44,616 bases of DNA from Bacteroidales bacterium UBA3844 (GTDB taxonomy: Bacteria > Bacteroidota > Bacteroidia > Bacteroidales > Paludibacteraceae), in assembly GCA_002392915.1 (NCBI GenBank), contig DGHQ01000046.1:1-44616 (forward strand), given 5' to 3'. Numbering within the stretch: position 1 is the first letter of the stretch; each line of letters begins with the position of its first letter. The position numbers and the translations under genes were made by a program. A model generated the notes under the pieces. That model was given only the letters and a program-made list of their open reading frames with translations, was not told where the DNA came from and made no database searches. Positions 27,683-35,692 of this stretch are shown piece after piece.

Positions 27683-28990
27683 TTATTTTATTTTCTTATA
27701 TCCATATTTAGAAGAACCGCCCAACTCCTCCTCAATACGGATAAGCTGATTATACTTAGCCATACGGTCTGTACGAGAAAGAGACCCTGTCTTGATCTGG
27801 CCAGAGTTAGTAGCGACGGCAATGTCTGCGATTGTAGTGTCTTCAGTCTCTCCAGAACGGTGGGAAGTGACAGTAGTGTAGCCATGACGGTGAGCCATCT
27901 CAATAGCGTCAAGTGTTTCTGTAAGAGAACCAATCTGATTGACTTTGATCAAGATTGAATTGGCAGCCCCCATCGCAATACCTTTCTGCAAGAACTTCAC
28001 ATTTGTAACGAACAAATCGTCACCCACCAACTGGCAACGACCACCGATACGCTCTGTCAGCTTCACCCAATTGTCCCAATCGTTCTCGTCCAATCCGTCT
28101 TCGATAGAATCGATAGGATACTTAGATATCAACTGCTCCAAATAAGCGATCTGTTCGTCAGCACTCAATTTTTTACCATTAGGATCTTTCTGTTTTCCGT
28201 TCTTAAGCTGCTTATAGTCGTAGAAATACTTACCGTTCTCTACCACAGCGAATTCACTTGCCGCACAGTCCATAGCAATCTTCACGTCTTTTCCTGGCTC
28301 ATAACCTGCGTCTTTAATAGCCTGACAGATAGAATCAAGAGCATCCTCCACTCCATCAAGGTTAGGAGCAAAACCACCTTCGTCGCCCACTGCAGTTGAA
28401 AGACCACGTTTCTTAAGAAGTTTAGCCAAATTGTGGAACACCTCCGCTCCCATTCTGACTGCCTCCTTCAAACTTGATGCTCCAACAGGACGAATCATAA
28501 ATTCCTGGAATGCGATTGGAGCGTCTGAGTGAGCGCCGCCATTTATGATGTTCATCATAGGCACAGGCAAAGTGTAAGCGTTAGCACCACCTATGTAACG
28601 ATACAAAGGAATGTTCAAAGCCTTAGCCGCAGCTTGTGCGACTGCCAAAGAGACTCCCAAAATGGCGTTGGCTCCAAGCTTACTTTTTGTCGGAGTACCA
28701 TCCAAATCAAGCATTTTCTGGTCGATGGCACGCTGCTGGAACACACATTCACCCACAAGTGCTGGAGCAATCACATTGTTCACATTAGCAACAGCCTTAA
28801 GGGTTCCCTTACCCAAATATCTGTTCTTATCTCCGTCTCTAAGCTCAAGAGCCTCATTCTCACCTGTGCTGGCTCCCGATGGGACAGCAGCACGTCCTAA
28901 CACACCATTCTCAAGGATTACATCCACCTCTACAGTTGGATTACCACGTGAGTCTAGAATCTCACGACCTACAATTTTCTTAATCTTCAT
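27683..28990 (-). CDS. eno: Enolase (phosphopyruvate hydratase)
   Basis: This gene encodes 435 residues, full length. The N-terminal REILDSRGNPTVEVDV, ASTGENEALELRD, VGDEGGFAPN, metal-ligand segments SIEDGLDEND and LVGDDLFVTN, catalytic lysine region ILIKVNQIGS, and SHRSGETEDT are all intact. It interconverts 2-phosphoglycerate and phosphoenolpyruvate in glycolysis. It has its own promoter (29013-29043) and terminator (27604-27638), so it is monocistronic. The start at 28990 agrees with the standard MKIKKIVGREILDSRG opening. Confidence 0.98.
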   Translation of the reverse strand: MKIKKIVGREILDSRGNPTVEVDVILENGVLGRAAVPSGASTGENEALELRDGDKNRYLGKGTLKAVANVNNVIAPALVGECVFQQRAIDQKMLDLDGTPTKSKLGANAILGVSLAVAQAAAKALNIPLYRYIGGANAYTLPVPMMNIINGGAHSDAPIAFQEFMIRPVGASSLKEAVRMGAEVFHNLAKLLKKRGLSTAVGDEGGFAPNLDGVEDALDSICQAIKDAGYEPGKDVKIAMDCAASEFAVVENGKYFYDYKQLKNGKQKDPNGKKLSADEQIAYLEQLISKYPIDSIEDGLDENDWDNWVKLTERIGGRCQLVGDDLFVTNVKFLQKGIAMGAANSILIKVNQIGSLTETLDAIEMAHRHGYTTVTSHRSGETEDTTIADIAVATNSGQIKTGSLSRTDRMAKYNQLIRIEEELGGSSKYGYKKIK

Positions 28991-29012
28991 TTTCTTATTT
29001 TTATTTACAATG

Positions 29013-29043
29013 CAAAATTAAGTAGGATAGGAAAAGCTGTCAA
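29013..29043 (-). promoter_or_regulatory. Promoter of enolase
   Basis: Minus strand TTG (29043-29041), 20 bases, TAATTTTG (29020-29013), a full consensus match. The start codon follows after 22 bases, so the leader is short (about 15 bases). Confidence 0.7.
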
Positions 29044-29117
29044 TCACTTAAAATTATGATTTGTCAATCAAACAAAAGAGCCCTTTAATAATTTATGTGT
29101 ATAGATTTTTCACGAAG

Positions 29118-29238
29118 AAAAGCCAAGCAGAGTAATCAAAATCCGCTTGGCCGGCAAAAAAACAAAAACAAAACCTAACATAAACATAGCATTAGATTGG
29201 AGTTATCTTCCAACCACTATTATAGCTAATATCTTTAC
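29118..29238 (-). ncRNA. Candidate small RNA upstream of enolase
   Basis: A self-contained transcription unit of about 120 bases is predicted on the minus strand. It has a full consensus promoter (29244-29274), a small hairpin in the 5' part (TTGGA/TCCAA around 29197-29213), a U-rich central stretch, then GCCAAGC (29151-29145) pairing with GCTTGGC (29128-29122) followed by TTTTCTTC, an intrinsic terminator. It has no convincing coding frame; a five-codon ATG frame exists but lacks support. It does not run into enolase, which has its own promoter downstream. I do not recognise an Rfam family. Transcription is inferred from promoter and terminator only. Confidence 0.45.
29122..29151 (-). terminator. 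Hairpin terminator of the candidate small RNA
   Basis: GCCAAGC (29151-29145) pairs with GCTTGGC (29128-29122) on the minus strand, with a 16-base loop and TTTTCTTC after the stem. On the plus strand the same hairpin is followed by A-rich sequence, so only the minus direction fits a terminator. Confidence 0.55.
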
Positions 29239-29243
29239 AAATG

Positions 29244-29274
29244 CAAAATTAGTTGTCAATAGTAGAAAAATCAA
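29244..29274 (-). promoter_or_regulatory. Promoter of the candidate small RNA
   Basis: Minus strand TTG (29274-29272), 20 bases, TAATTTTG (29251-29244). The bases just after the -7 element (CATTTGTAAA) closely resemble those after the enolase -7 element (CATTGTAAAT). Confidence 0.6.
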
Positions 29275-29376
29275 TCCTCAATAATTGTCATTTTGAAATT
29301 TCTACAACATCAGCTGTCAAATCCCCAAAATTAAGAATAATCATAACTTACAAAATAAGACAACATTCGGATTCAC

Positions 29377-29410
29377 AAAAAACGGTCATTCACCAGAACA
29401 ACCGTTTTTT
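29377..29410. terminator. Orphan bidirectional-looking terminator hairpin
   Basis: AAAAAACGGT (29377-29386) pairs perfectly with ACCGTTTTTT (29401-29410) around a 14-base loop, giving a U-tract in either direction. No annotated gene ends here, so it may close an unseen short transcript or insulate the response regulator gene. Confidence 0.55.
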
Positions 29411-29572
29411 CAAAAAAATGTGGTTAAAAATTCACATGTGTAGTATGGCTTAGGAAAAGGATTTAAATATTTTGACACAAAAATATGACAATTCCCAATT
29501 CAGCAAAACCCCTATTAATAGTGATTCTAAATAGAATATTACAATGCAAGACATTGAGCAACGACACAAAAT

Positions 29573-29590
29573 TGTCATACCAATGTAACA
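29573..29590 (+). promoter_or_regulatory. Pho-box-like direct repeat upstream of the response regulator
   Basis: TGTCATA (29573-29579), four bases, TGTAACA (29584-29590): two 7-mers with an 11-base period, the geometry of OmpR/PhoB-family binding sites. It lies 31 bases before the -7 element TATCTTTG (29622-29629), which lacks a -33 TTG, suggesting an activator-dependent, autoregulated promoter. Confidence 0.5.
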
Positions 29591-29621
29591 TGCGGCCAAC
29601 ATTTCATATCAATAAAATCAA

Positions 29622-29629
29622 TATCTTTG
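29622..29629 (+). promoter_or_regulatory. -7 promoter element of the response regulator-kinase operon
   Basis: TATCTTTG matches TAnnTTTG. The start codon at 29674 is 44 bases downstream. No -33 TTG lies at 19-20 bases, consistent with need for an activator. Confidence 0.45.
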
Positions 29630-29673
29630 CAATGCAAAGACATCAAATATTCTTACTCATATTCGATATACTT

Positions 29674-30354
29674 ATGAAAATTCTTGTTGTGGACGACGAA
29701 TTGGATATCTGCGAACTACTTCAGTACAATCTTGAAACAGAAGGATATGAGGTTGTGACAGCAAATTCAGCGGAGGAGGCACTCAAGCTTCCCCTACAAG
29801 AATATGCGCTGATTCTTCTAGACGTCATGATGGGAGAAATGACAGGATTCCAAATGGCACGAAAGATCAAAGACAATCCCGTCACAGCACACATACCGAT
29901 TATATTCATCACAGCCCTTGATGATGAAGACAACACAGTCAAAGGATTAAACATCGGAGCGGACGACTATATAGCAAAACCTCTGAGCATGAAAGAGGTG
30001 AAAGCGAGAGTCAGAGTAGTGCTCAGACGAGCATCTCTCCCTCTCATTCAAAAAGAGGAGAATTCTAACATATACTACGAAGGCATCACTCTGGTTCAAA
30101 AATCCAAGACAGTGACATTGGACGGGCAAGAGCTGACTCTCACCAAACTTGAATACGAACTCTTATCACTCCTGCTGCAAAACCCAGGCAAAGTGTTTTC
30201 TCGCGAAGACATATTGGCTCATTGCTGGCCGCAGGATGTTTATGTTCTCGACCGAACTGTGGATGTCAACATCACCCGTCTAAGAAAAAAGATTGGCCGC
30301 TATGGCAAACAAATAAAGACGCGTATAGGCTATGGCTACTGTTTTGAGAAGTAA
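29674..30354 (+). CDS. OmpR/PhoB-family response regulator
   Basis: This gene encodes 226 residues from ATG 29674 (MKILVVDDELDICELLQYNL). In-frame upstream starts (29485, 29632) add residues before the receiver beta-1 strand and are not expected. The receiver domain has the acidic pair D7-D8, phosphorylation site D50 (LILLDVMMG), T80 and K102 (IAKPLSM). The C-terminal winged helix is of OmpR type (LTKLEYELLSLLLQNPGKVF, VDVNITRLRKKIG). It overlaps the histidine kinase start by 23 bases, a typical coupled pair. Linkage to a phosphate transporter and Pho-box-like repeats suggests a PhoB-like role; the gene symbol is left open because that is inference. Confidence 0.93.
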   Translation: MKILVVDDELDICELLQYNLETEGYEVVTANSAEEALKLPLQEYALILLDVMMGEMTGFQMARKIKDNPVTAHIPIIFITALDDEDNTVKGLNIGADDYIAKPLSMKEVKARVRVVLRRASLPLIQKEENSNIYYEGITLVQKSKTVTLDGQELTLTKLEYELLSLLLQNPGKVFSREDILAHCWPQDVYVLDRTVDVNITRLRKKIGRYGKQIKTRIGYGYCFEK

Positions 30355-31762
30355 ATCCTTTCAGAGAAACCTATTTTTCAGCATCGTCAGCATTTTCATT
30401 TTGTTTGCCGTCTGCTTCGGAATATACCAGCATCAAAGAGAAAAGGTTTACAAGATAGACATTCTGAACACTCGTCTGCAGATGTTCAACTATAAGACGA
30501 TGCGATCATTGGGAGAGCAAGGCATTCTATGCGACAGCACTTTTTTAGCGTACACAAAGGCGCACAGCATCGAAGGGATGCGCGTGACAGTCATCGACAC
30601 TAACGGAAAAGTACTGCAAGACAACGACGACAATAAAATAGATTCTTTGTCTAATCACCTGAAGCGACATGAGGTGCAAAAAGCACTGATCCACGGAAGC
30701 GGATATGACATAAAGCGAACGTCAGAAACAACACATGAGACATACTTCTACTCGGCCACTAAATTCAAGAATCTCATCATTCGTACAGCTGTGCCATACT
30801 CTACAGAATTGACTGAATTTTTACAAACCGATTACTCCTACATCTACTATACAATATTCCTTACGTTTCTTCTGGTCATTGTTCTATATTGGAACACAAG
30901 CCGAATAAGCAGACACATAGAGCATCTGCGTGAATTTGCGATCAAGGCAGAAAACGGAGAAAAGCTGGACCATGAACTGGAGCGACGTCTGCCAAACGAC
31001 GAATTGGGAGACATCAGCCACACCATCATAACACTCTATTGGAAGCTGCGCCATAGCGAGGAGGACAAAGCCCGTATCAAACGTCAGCTAACCCAAAATG
31101 CGGCACACGAGTTGAAGACTCCAGCAATGAGCATCCACGGATACATAGAGAGCATACTCGACAATCCTAACATGTCAGCAGAAAAGCGACAGCACTTTTT
31201 GGAACGCTGCTATACCCAAAGTGAACGTCTGAACAAATTGCTTATGGATATGGCACAACTGACTCGATTGGAGGAGACGCCTACGTTATCATCCGAAGAC
31301 ACAAAGGAAATATCAAATGTCGACATTGTGCCGATAATTAAAAACGTATTGGATGACACCGCTCTGCAGTTAAATGAAAAAGGCATACAAAGTATAGTGA
31401 GTTTGCCTGACAAAATCATCATTCCGTCTCCACTCACGGAACCGGAAGAGGTCCTGTACAGTGTGTTCCGCAACCTTGTCGACAACACTATCTTCTATGC
31501 GACAGGAGCCACTAAAATCAATATAACGTACAACGACGGAGAGTTTTCATTCTCAGACGACGGAATTGGAGTCGAGCCCAAACATCTTCCTTATCTATTC
31601 GAACGGTTCTATCGCGTCGACAAAGGAAGATCACGCAAAATGGGAGGCACAGGTCTTGGTCTTGCCATCGTCAAAAATGCCATCACAGCACATGGAGGCT
31701 CAATCTCCGCACACACCACTCCAGGTGGAGGGCTCACTATCAAATTTGCATTTTCTAAATAA
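30332..31762 (+). CDS. Sensor histidine kinase (PhoR-like), partner of the response regulator
   Basis: This gene encodes 476 residues. Two membrane helices (about 13-31 and 168-187) enclose a periplasmic sensor segment of about 135 residues without a recognised domain. A HAMP-like linker (195-245) precedes HisKA with the phospho-acceptor H259 in NAAHELKTPAMS. The ATPase domain has the N box (VFRNLVDNTIFYA), G1 (FSDDGIGV), F box (LFERFYRVDKGRSR) and G2 (GGTGLGLAIVKN). All catalytic motifs are intact. It begins inside the regulator gene (23-base overlap). The downstream promoter with Pho-box-like repeats suggests it senses phosphate limitation. Confidence 0.93.
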   Translation: MATVLRSKSFQRNLFFSIVSIFILFAVCFGIYQHQREKVYKIDILNTRLQMFNYKTMRSLGEQGILCDSTFLAYTKAHSIEGMRVTVIDTNGKVLQDNDDNKIDSLSNHLKRHEVQKALIHGSGYDIKRTSETTHETYFYSATKFKNLIIRTAVPYSTELTEFLQTDYSYIYYTIFLTFLLVIVLYWNTSRISRHIEHLREFAIKAENGEKLDHELERRLPNDELGDISHTIITLYWKLRHSEEDKARIKRQLTQNAAHELKTPAMSIHGYIESILDNPNMSAEKRQHFLERCYTQSERLNKLLMDMAQLTRLEETPTLSSEDTKEISNVDIVPIIKNVLDDTALQLNEKGIQSIVSLPDKIIIPSPLTEPEEVLYSVFRNLVDNTIFYATGATKINITYNDGEFSFSDDGIGVEPKHLPYLFERFYRVDKGRSRKMGGTGLGLAIVKNAITAHGGSISAHTTPGGGLTIKFAFSK

Positions 31763-31805
31763 CTTTTCCACTATGGTTTATAAGCACATTTTTAAGCAAT
31801 ATCAT

Positions 31806-31834
31806 TGTATTATGGGTGTAATACATCTGTAACA
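31806..31834 (+). promoter_or_regulatory. Triple Pho-box-like direct repeat in the DUF2490-PiT promoter
   Basis: TGTATTA (31806-31812), TGTAATA (31817-31823) and TGTAACA (31828-31834) lie in perfect 11-base register. The last repeat ends nine bases before a -7-like element TACCTTCG (31844-31851, one mismatch to TAnnTTTG). This is the spacing of PhoB-activated promoters, where the operator replaces the upstream promoter element. The motif matches that upstream of the response regulator. Confidence 0.6.
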
Positions 31835-31939
31835 CATTACACATACCTTCGCAGTGTCAAAAGAGAAGTCAAAAAAGAGCTCTGCTGAAACGTTATGAGA
31901 AACTGTGTTTATAGAAGAAGAATCAAGATTCGCAAGAGG

Positions 31940-32623
31940 ATGAATTTATATATCCCTGCATTTTTCTTCACGTTTATCTTTATCGGTTATGCAAAAGCAC
32001 AACCCAGGGAAAACGATTTTGGAATATGGTTGAATGCGAATTTAGAAAAGGACATCGGCGACAAATGGAGTGCTGGAATAAATACTGAACTTCGCACGAT
32101 GGACAACACAAGAAGTATCGACCGTTGGCAGGCGGGGGTTAACGGAAGTTATAAAATATGCCAAACACTCAGATTGAATGCAGGATATGAGATTCACCTG
32201 AAAAATCGAAATGTGGATGGAATCTCAGAAATAGTGCCCCGTCATCGCATGATGCTTGGTTTATCAAAGAGATGGAACGTTGTAGAATGGCTGAAACTAT
32301 CAATACGCGAACGATACCAATATACATATATGACGGCAAAAAGCAATATTGACGCGACAAGCAACCACCATCTACGTTGTAGGCTCAAAGCTGAAATGGA
32401 AATAAATAATGTTAGATGGAAGCCATTTGCCTCTATTGAGACGTTCAACAATATAGCAAAACATTTCAATATTGACGAAATACGTGGATCAACAGGAAGC
32501 ACTTACAAAATAAGCCGTCACCATATAGTGTACATTGCATATATAATAAACCTAAAGGAAGCAAACAATGGTCTTAACAAAGCAAGCCATGTGGTTAATT
32601 CCGGATATATATTAAAATTCTAA
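31940..32623 (+). CDS. DUF2490 family outer-membrane beta-barrel protein
   Basis: This gene encodes 227 residues from ATG 31940, giving a clean signal peptide (MNLYIPAFFFTFIFIGYAKA-Q). The in-frame ATG at 31895 would add a long basic leader and is less likely. The mature part alternates polar and hydrophobic residues in strands ending in aromatics, with DFGIWLNANLEKDIGDKW and SAGINTELRT at the start as in DUF2490. The end NSGYILKF resembles an outer-membrane barrel terminus. Eleven bases separate it from the PiT gene, so both are likely driven by the Pho-box-like promoter. It may be an outer-membrane channel for phosphate or an unrelated barrel; function is not established. Confidence 0.75.
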   Translation: MNLYIPAFFFTFIFIGYAKAQPRENDFGIWLNANLEKDIGDKWSAGINTELRTMDNTRSIDRWQAGVNGSYKICQTLRLNAGYEIHLKNRNVDGISEIVPRHRMMLGLSKRWNVVEWLKLSIRERYQYTYMTAKSNIDATSNHHLRCRLKAEMEINNVRWKPFASIETFNNIAKHFNIDEIRGSTGSTYKISRHHIVYIAYIINLKEANNGLNKASHVVNSGYILKF

Positions 32624-32634
32624 ATTTCAAATAT

Positions 32635-34917
32635 ATGGACATTCTATTTCTAGGAATAGTTGTATTTCTAATCGGACTTGCGGCACTCGATCTAATGGTT
32701 GGAGTAAGCAATGACGCAGTGAATTTTTTGAGTTCAGCAGTCGGAGCCAAAGTAGCAAGATACCGAACAATTCTACTTGTAGCGGCAGTCGGAATCTTCA
32801 CCGGAGCAGCATTGAGCAACGGCATGATAGACGTCGCACGACATGGAATAATGTTGCCTCAACACTTATCTTTCTATGATGTGATGTGTGTGTTCCTGGC
32901 GGTGATGGTCACAGATGTAGTGCTGCTCGATGTGTTCAACACACTTGGTATGCCGACCTCCACGACTGTCAGTATGGTATTTGAACTACTTGGTGGAGCA
33001 CTTGCCATAGCCATAATCAAGATAATAAGTGGGGCTACAGATTCAAATGGAGTGTTATTGACACTCGGTGATCTCATCAACACAGAAAAAGCATTCAGTG
33101 TAATAATAGGTATTTTTCTAAGCGTGGCCATCGCCTTTGTACTCGGAAATATCGTACAATGGATAGCGCGCATCGTCTTCACATTTACCTACAGAGTAAA
33201 CGGCAAAACGACTGATTCTGAAGGTGAAATGGGAAATTTGGTAAGTTCTTCATTAAAAATAGGAATATTTGGAGGAATAGCCGTAACAAGTATCATTTGG
33301 TTTCTGTTGATCAACGGATTGAAGGGATCAAGCATAATGACTCCTGAAATCAAAGAGACAATCAACGACAACACATGGCTGATACTAGGAGGCGGATTCG
33401 CCATTTTCTCTGTAATCATGACCATACTGAGTGCGTTCAAGATACCGGTACTGAAGTTTGTAGTATTATTAGGCACGTTTGCTTTGGCAATGGCATTTGC
33501 AGGCAACGACTTGGTGAACTTTGTAGGTGTGCCACTCACAGGTCTTGATGCCTATAACGATTATATGGCAAATGGATCTGGAGATGCATCGACATTCATG
33601 ATGACATCTCTTATGAATTCGGCACAAACGCCCACTTTCTATTTGGTAATAGCTGGCATAATAATGGTGTCCGCGCTATTGTTCTCTAAGAAAGCTCAAA
33701 ATGTGACAAAGACATCAGTTGACCTATCTCGTCAAGATGAAGGCGACGAGATGTTTGGATCAAGTGGAGTGGCACGGGTTTTGGCACGCAACACACAAAA
33801 GACAGCATCGGCCATAGCTAATCTTATTCCTAAATCCATGAGCAGATGGATAGATTCACGTTTTAACTCAAATGACGCTGTGTTGCCACAAGGAGCAGCC
33901 TTCGACCAAATACGTGCAGCCGTGAATCTCGTACTTGCCGGACTACTCATCGCTATCGGAACGAGCATGAAGCTTCCTCTGTCAACTACCTACGTCACAT
34001 TCATGGTGGCCATGGGTACTTCACTTGCCGACCGAGCATGGAGTAGAGAAAGTGCAGTGTTCCGCATTACTGGAGTGATAAGTGTCATAGGAGGATGGTT
34101 TATAACTGCAGGTGCCGCACTGATTATATGTTTTATCGTCACCAACGCATTGTTCTTTGGATCATTTGTGTCCATGGTCATAGCTATCGTCATAGCTGTC
34201 ACACTGATAATCCGCAGCAATATCAAATACAGCAAAAACAACAAAAAAAGTGAAGCAGATGAGTTGTTTACAGAAATCATACATAGTGAAGACAAAAATG
34301 TATGCTGGAATCTGCTTCGCAAACATGTAAGATATACGACAAAGGAAAATCTTCAATTAGTGGCAGAAAAATACGAAGCACTTACAACTGCTTTCTTCTA
34401 TGAAGATTACCGTACTATCAAACGTACCACAGTCCAGACAGAAAGCCAACGCAAAGAAATAAAAAGGCAGCGTCGCAAACAAATAATCGCACTACGCCAT
34501 ATCGACCCGATTCTGTGTGTTGAAAAAGGAACTTGGTATTTCCTCATTATCAATTCTCTTGCCCAGATGGTCTACTGTCTGAAGCGAATGGGAGAACCTT
34601 GCCGTGAGCATGTCGGGAACAACTTCAGTCCAGTGCCTAACGAATACATAAAAGAGTTTCTTGTAATTCGTGATGAGATAGTAAATCTTATCAATCGGGC
34701 TATTACCATTGATAACGCTGCTCAAATCAGAAATGATGCTGCCAAGCTACAGTCCAATCTTTCTGATTATCGTAAACGTATAATTCATGACATTCATACA
34801 AAACAGCTCAACATAGAGAGCATGACTGTATTTCTGAATCTTGTCCAGGAATCTCAGGAGCTTCTAAGTGCGCTACGTCATACGATGAGAGGAGAAAACA
34901 AGTTTGAGGAGCTTTAA
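32635..34917 (+). CDS. PiT family inorganic phosphate transporter fused to a PhoU-like domain
   Basis: This gene encodes 760 residues. The N-terminal 530 residues contain about twelve membrane segments and both inverted PiT signatures: GVSNDAVNFLSSAVGAK (23-39) and AFAGNDLVNFVGVPL. GMPTSTTVSMVF and LPLSTTYVTFMVAMGTSLAD are also present. From about residue 540 the chain is soluble and helical (EKYEALTTAFFYEDYRTIKR onwards), a PhoU-like domain fused to the transporter as in many Bacteroidetes. It imports phosphate with a cation, and the PhoU part may gate it or signal to the neighbouring kinase. It is the last gene of the module, ended by a strong terminator. Confidence 0.93.
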   Translation: MDILFLGIVVFLIGLAALDLMVGVSNDAVNFLSSAVGAKVARYRTILLVAAVGIFTGAALSNGMIDVARHGIMLPQHLSFYDVMCVFLAVMVTDVVLLDVFNTLGMPTSTTVSMVFELLGGALAIAIIKIISGATDSNGVLLTLGDLINTEKAFSVIIGIFLSVAIAFVLGNIVQWIARIVFTFTYRVNGKTTDSEGEMGNLVSSSLKIGIFGGIAVTSIIWFLLINGLKGSSIMTPEIKETINDNTWLILGGGFAIFSVIMTILSAFKIPVLKFVVLLGTFALAMAFAGNDLVNFVGVPLTGLDAYNDYMANGSGDASTFMMTSLMNSAQTPTFYLVIAGIIMVSALLFSKKAQNVTKTSVDLSRQDEGDEMFGSSGVARVLARNTQKTASAIANLIPKSMSRWIDSRFNSNDAVLPQGAAFDQIRAAVNLVLAGLLIAIGTSMKLPLSTTYVTFMVAMGTSLADRAWSRESAVFRITGVISVIGGWFITAGAALIICFIVTNALFFGSFVSMVIAIVIAVTLIIRSNIKYSKNNKKSEADELFTEIIHSEDKNVCWNLLRKHVRYTTKENLQLVAEKYEALTTAFFYEDYRTIKRTTVQTESQRKEIKRQRRKQIIALRHIDPILCVEKGTWYFLIINSLAQMVYCLKRMGEPCREHVGNNFSPVPNEYIKEFLVIRDEIVNLINRAITIDNAAQIRNDAAKLQSNLSDYRKRIIHDIHTKQLNIESMTVFLNLVQESQELLSALRHTMRGENKFEEL

Positions 34918-34985
34918 AATCAGGTTGAAAAAACTAAACACATAACCGATAATATTTTTTAGGTAAAGCTATACTTTTTAATATT

Positions 34986-35025
34986 AACCACAATCACTCT
35001 GTGAAGAGTCAATTGTGGTTTTTTA
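34986..35025 (+). terminator. Intrinsic terminator after the phosphate transporter
   Basis: AACCACAAT (34986-34994) pairs with ATTGTGGTT (35012-35020); an inner stem ACTCT/AGAGT (34996-35009, loop GTGA) extends it. A T-rich tract follows. It separates the transporter from the convergent superoxide dismutase gene. Confidence 0.92.
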
Positions 35026-35037
35026 TTTTATCCCATA

Positions 35038-35631
35038 TTACTTAACAGAGTAACGCTGCTCTACCACATTCCAATCAATGATCGACCATAAAGCAGAAAG
35101 ATGATCAGGGCGACGGTTCTGATAATCCAAATAATAGGCATGTTCCCAAACATCAAAAGTCAGAAGTGGGATGAGTCCACGTTGTGCTGGATTGGATGCG
35201 TTTGGCTCTTGCGTAATGACTAGTTTGCCATCAGCATCAGCAGACAGCCACACCCAACCTGAGCCAAACAAAGTAGCGCCTTTCTTTTGAAATTCTTCCT
35301 TAAACGCATCAAATGAGCCGAAATTCCTTGTAATGGCAGCCGCTATCTCACCAGCAGGCACATTGTTTGCTTTTGGAGAACAAAACTGACCGAAATAAAG
35401 TTCATGGTTAAGAATCTGACCAGCATTGTTAAAAACACCACCATTTGATTTTTTAACGATATCAGCGAGAGACATTCCTTCAAAACTAGAGCCAGGAAGC
35501 AAAGAATTCAAATTGTTCACGTAAGCCTGCAAATGTTTTCCATAATGGAAAGAAATTGTTTGACGACTGATAACAGGTTCCAACGCATCTTCAGCATACG
35601 GAAGTTTCATTAATTCAAAATTTGTTGCCAT
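35038..35631 (-). CDS. sodB: Superoxide dismutase, Fe/Mn type
   Basis: This gene encodes 197 residues, full length. The four metal ligands are present: H29 (ISFHYGKHLQAYV), H76 (GQILNHELYF), D160 and H164 (LLTFDVWEHAYYLDY). The end DWNVVEQRY is standard. Family members in Bacteroidales use iron or manganese (cambialistic); G71 and Q72 in NAGQILNH fit the Fe-type second shell, but metal choice cannot be proved. It converts superoxide to oxygen and peroxide in the cytoplasm. It is monocistronic with a consensus promoter and an inverted repeat in the leader that may be an operator. Confidence 0.96.
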   Translation of the reverse strand: MATNFELMKLPYAEDALEPVISRQTISFHYGKHLQAYVNNLNSLLPGSSFEGMSLADIVKKSNGGVFNNAGQILNHELYFGQFCSPKANNVPAGEIAAAITRNFGSFDAFKEEFQKKGATLFGSGWVWLSADADGKLVITQEPNASNPAQRGLIPLLTFDVWEHAYYLDYQNRRPDHLSALWSIIDWNVVEQRYSVK

Positions 35632-35661
35632 AATACATTTTTAATTAAACACTCAAAATCC

Positions 35662-35684
35662 CATACAATTAAAAACATTGTATG
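35662..35684 (-). promoter_or_regulatory. Perfect inverted repeat in the sodB leader
   Basis: CATACAAT (35662-35669) and ATTGTATG (35677-35684) are separated by seven bases. The repeat begins just downstream of the predicted transcription start of sodB, a usual place for a repressor site. It could instead form a leader hairpin. Confidence 0.5.
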
Positions 35685-35692
35685 ATTTTCGA

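Larger units (their letters stand above)
28991..29673. other. 683-base intergenic region between enolase and the response regulator
   Basis: No protein gene is supported here. In order it holds the enolase promoter (29013-29043), the candidate small RNA with terminator and promoter (29118-29274), an orphan hairpin terminator (29377-29410), a Pho-box-like direct repeat (29573-29590) and the -7 element of the response regulator (29622-29629). The parts between are AT-rich and show nothing else. A 66-codon plus-strand frame at 29253-29453 has no start signal or family resemblance and spans the hairpin. Confidence 0.7.

Noticed and set aside
29170..29190. Five-codon open frame (M-L-C-L-C-stop) in the candidate small RNA
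   Set aside because: Too short to distinguish from chance, no ribosome-binding signal, and no amino-acid biosynthesis gene downstream that would fit attenuation.
29253..29453. 66-codon plus-strand frame between the small RNA and the response regulator
   Set aside because: It spans a terminator hairpin, has no promoter or family resemblance and looks compositionally like non-coding AT-rich DNA.
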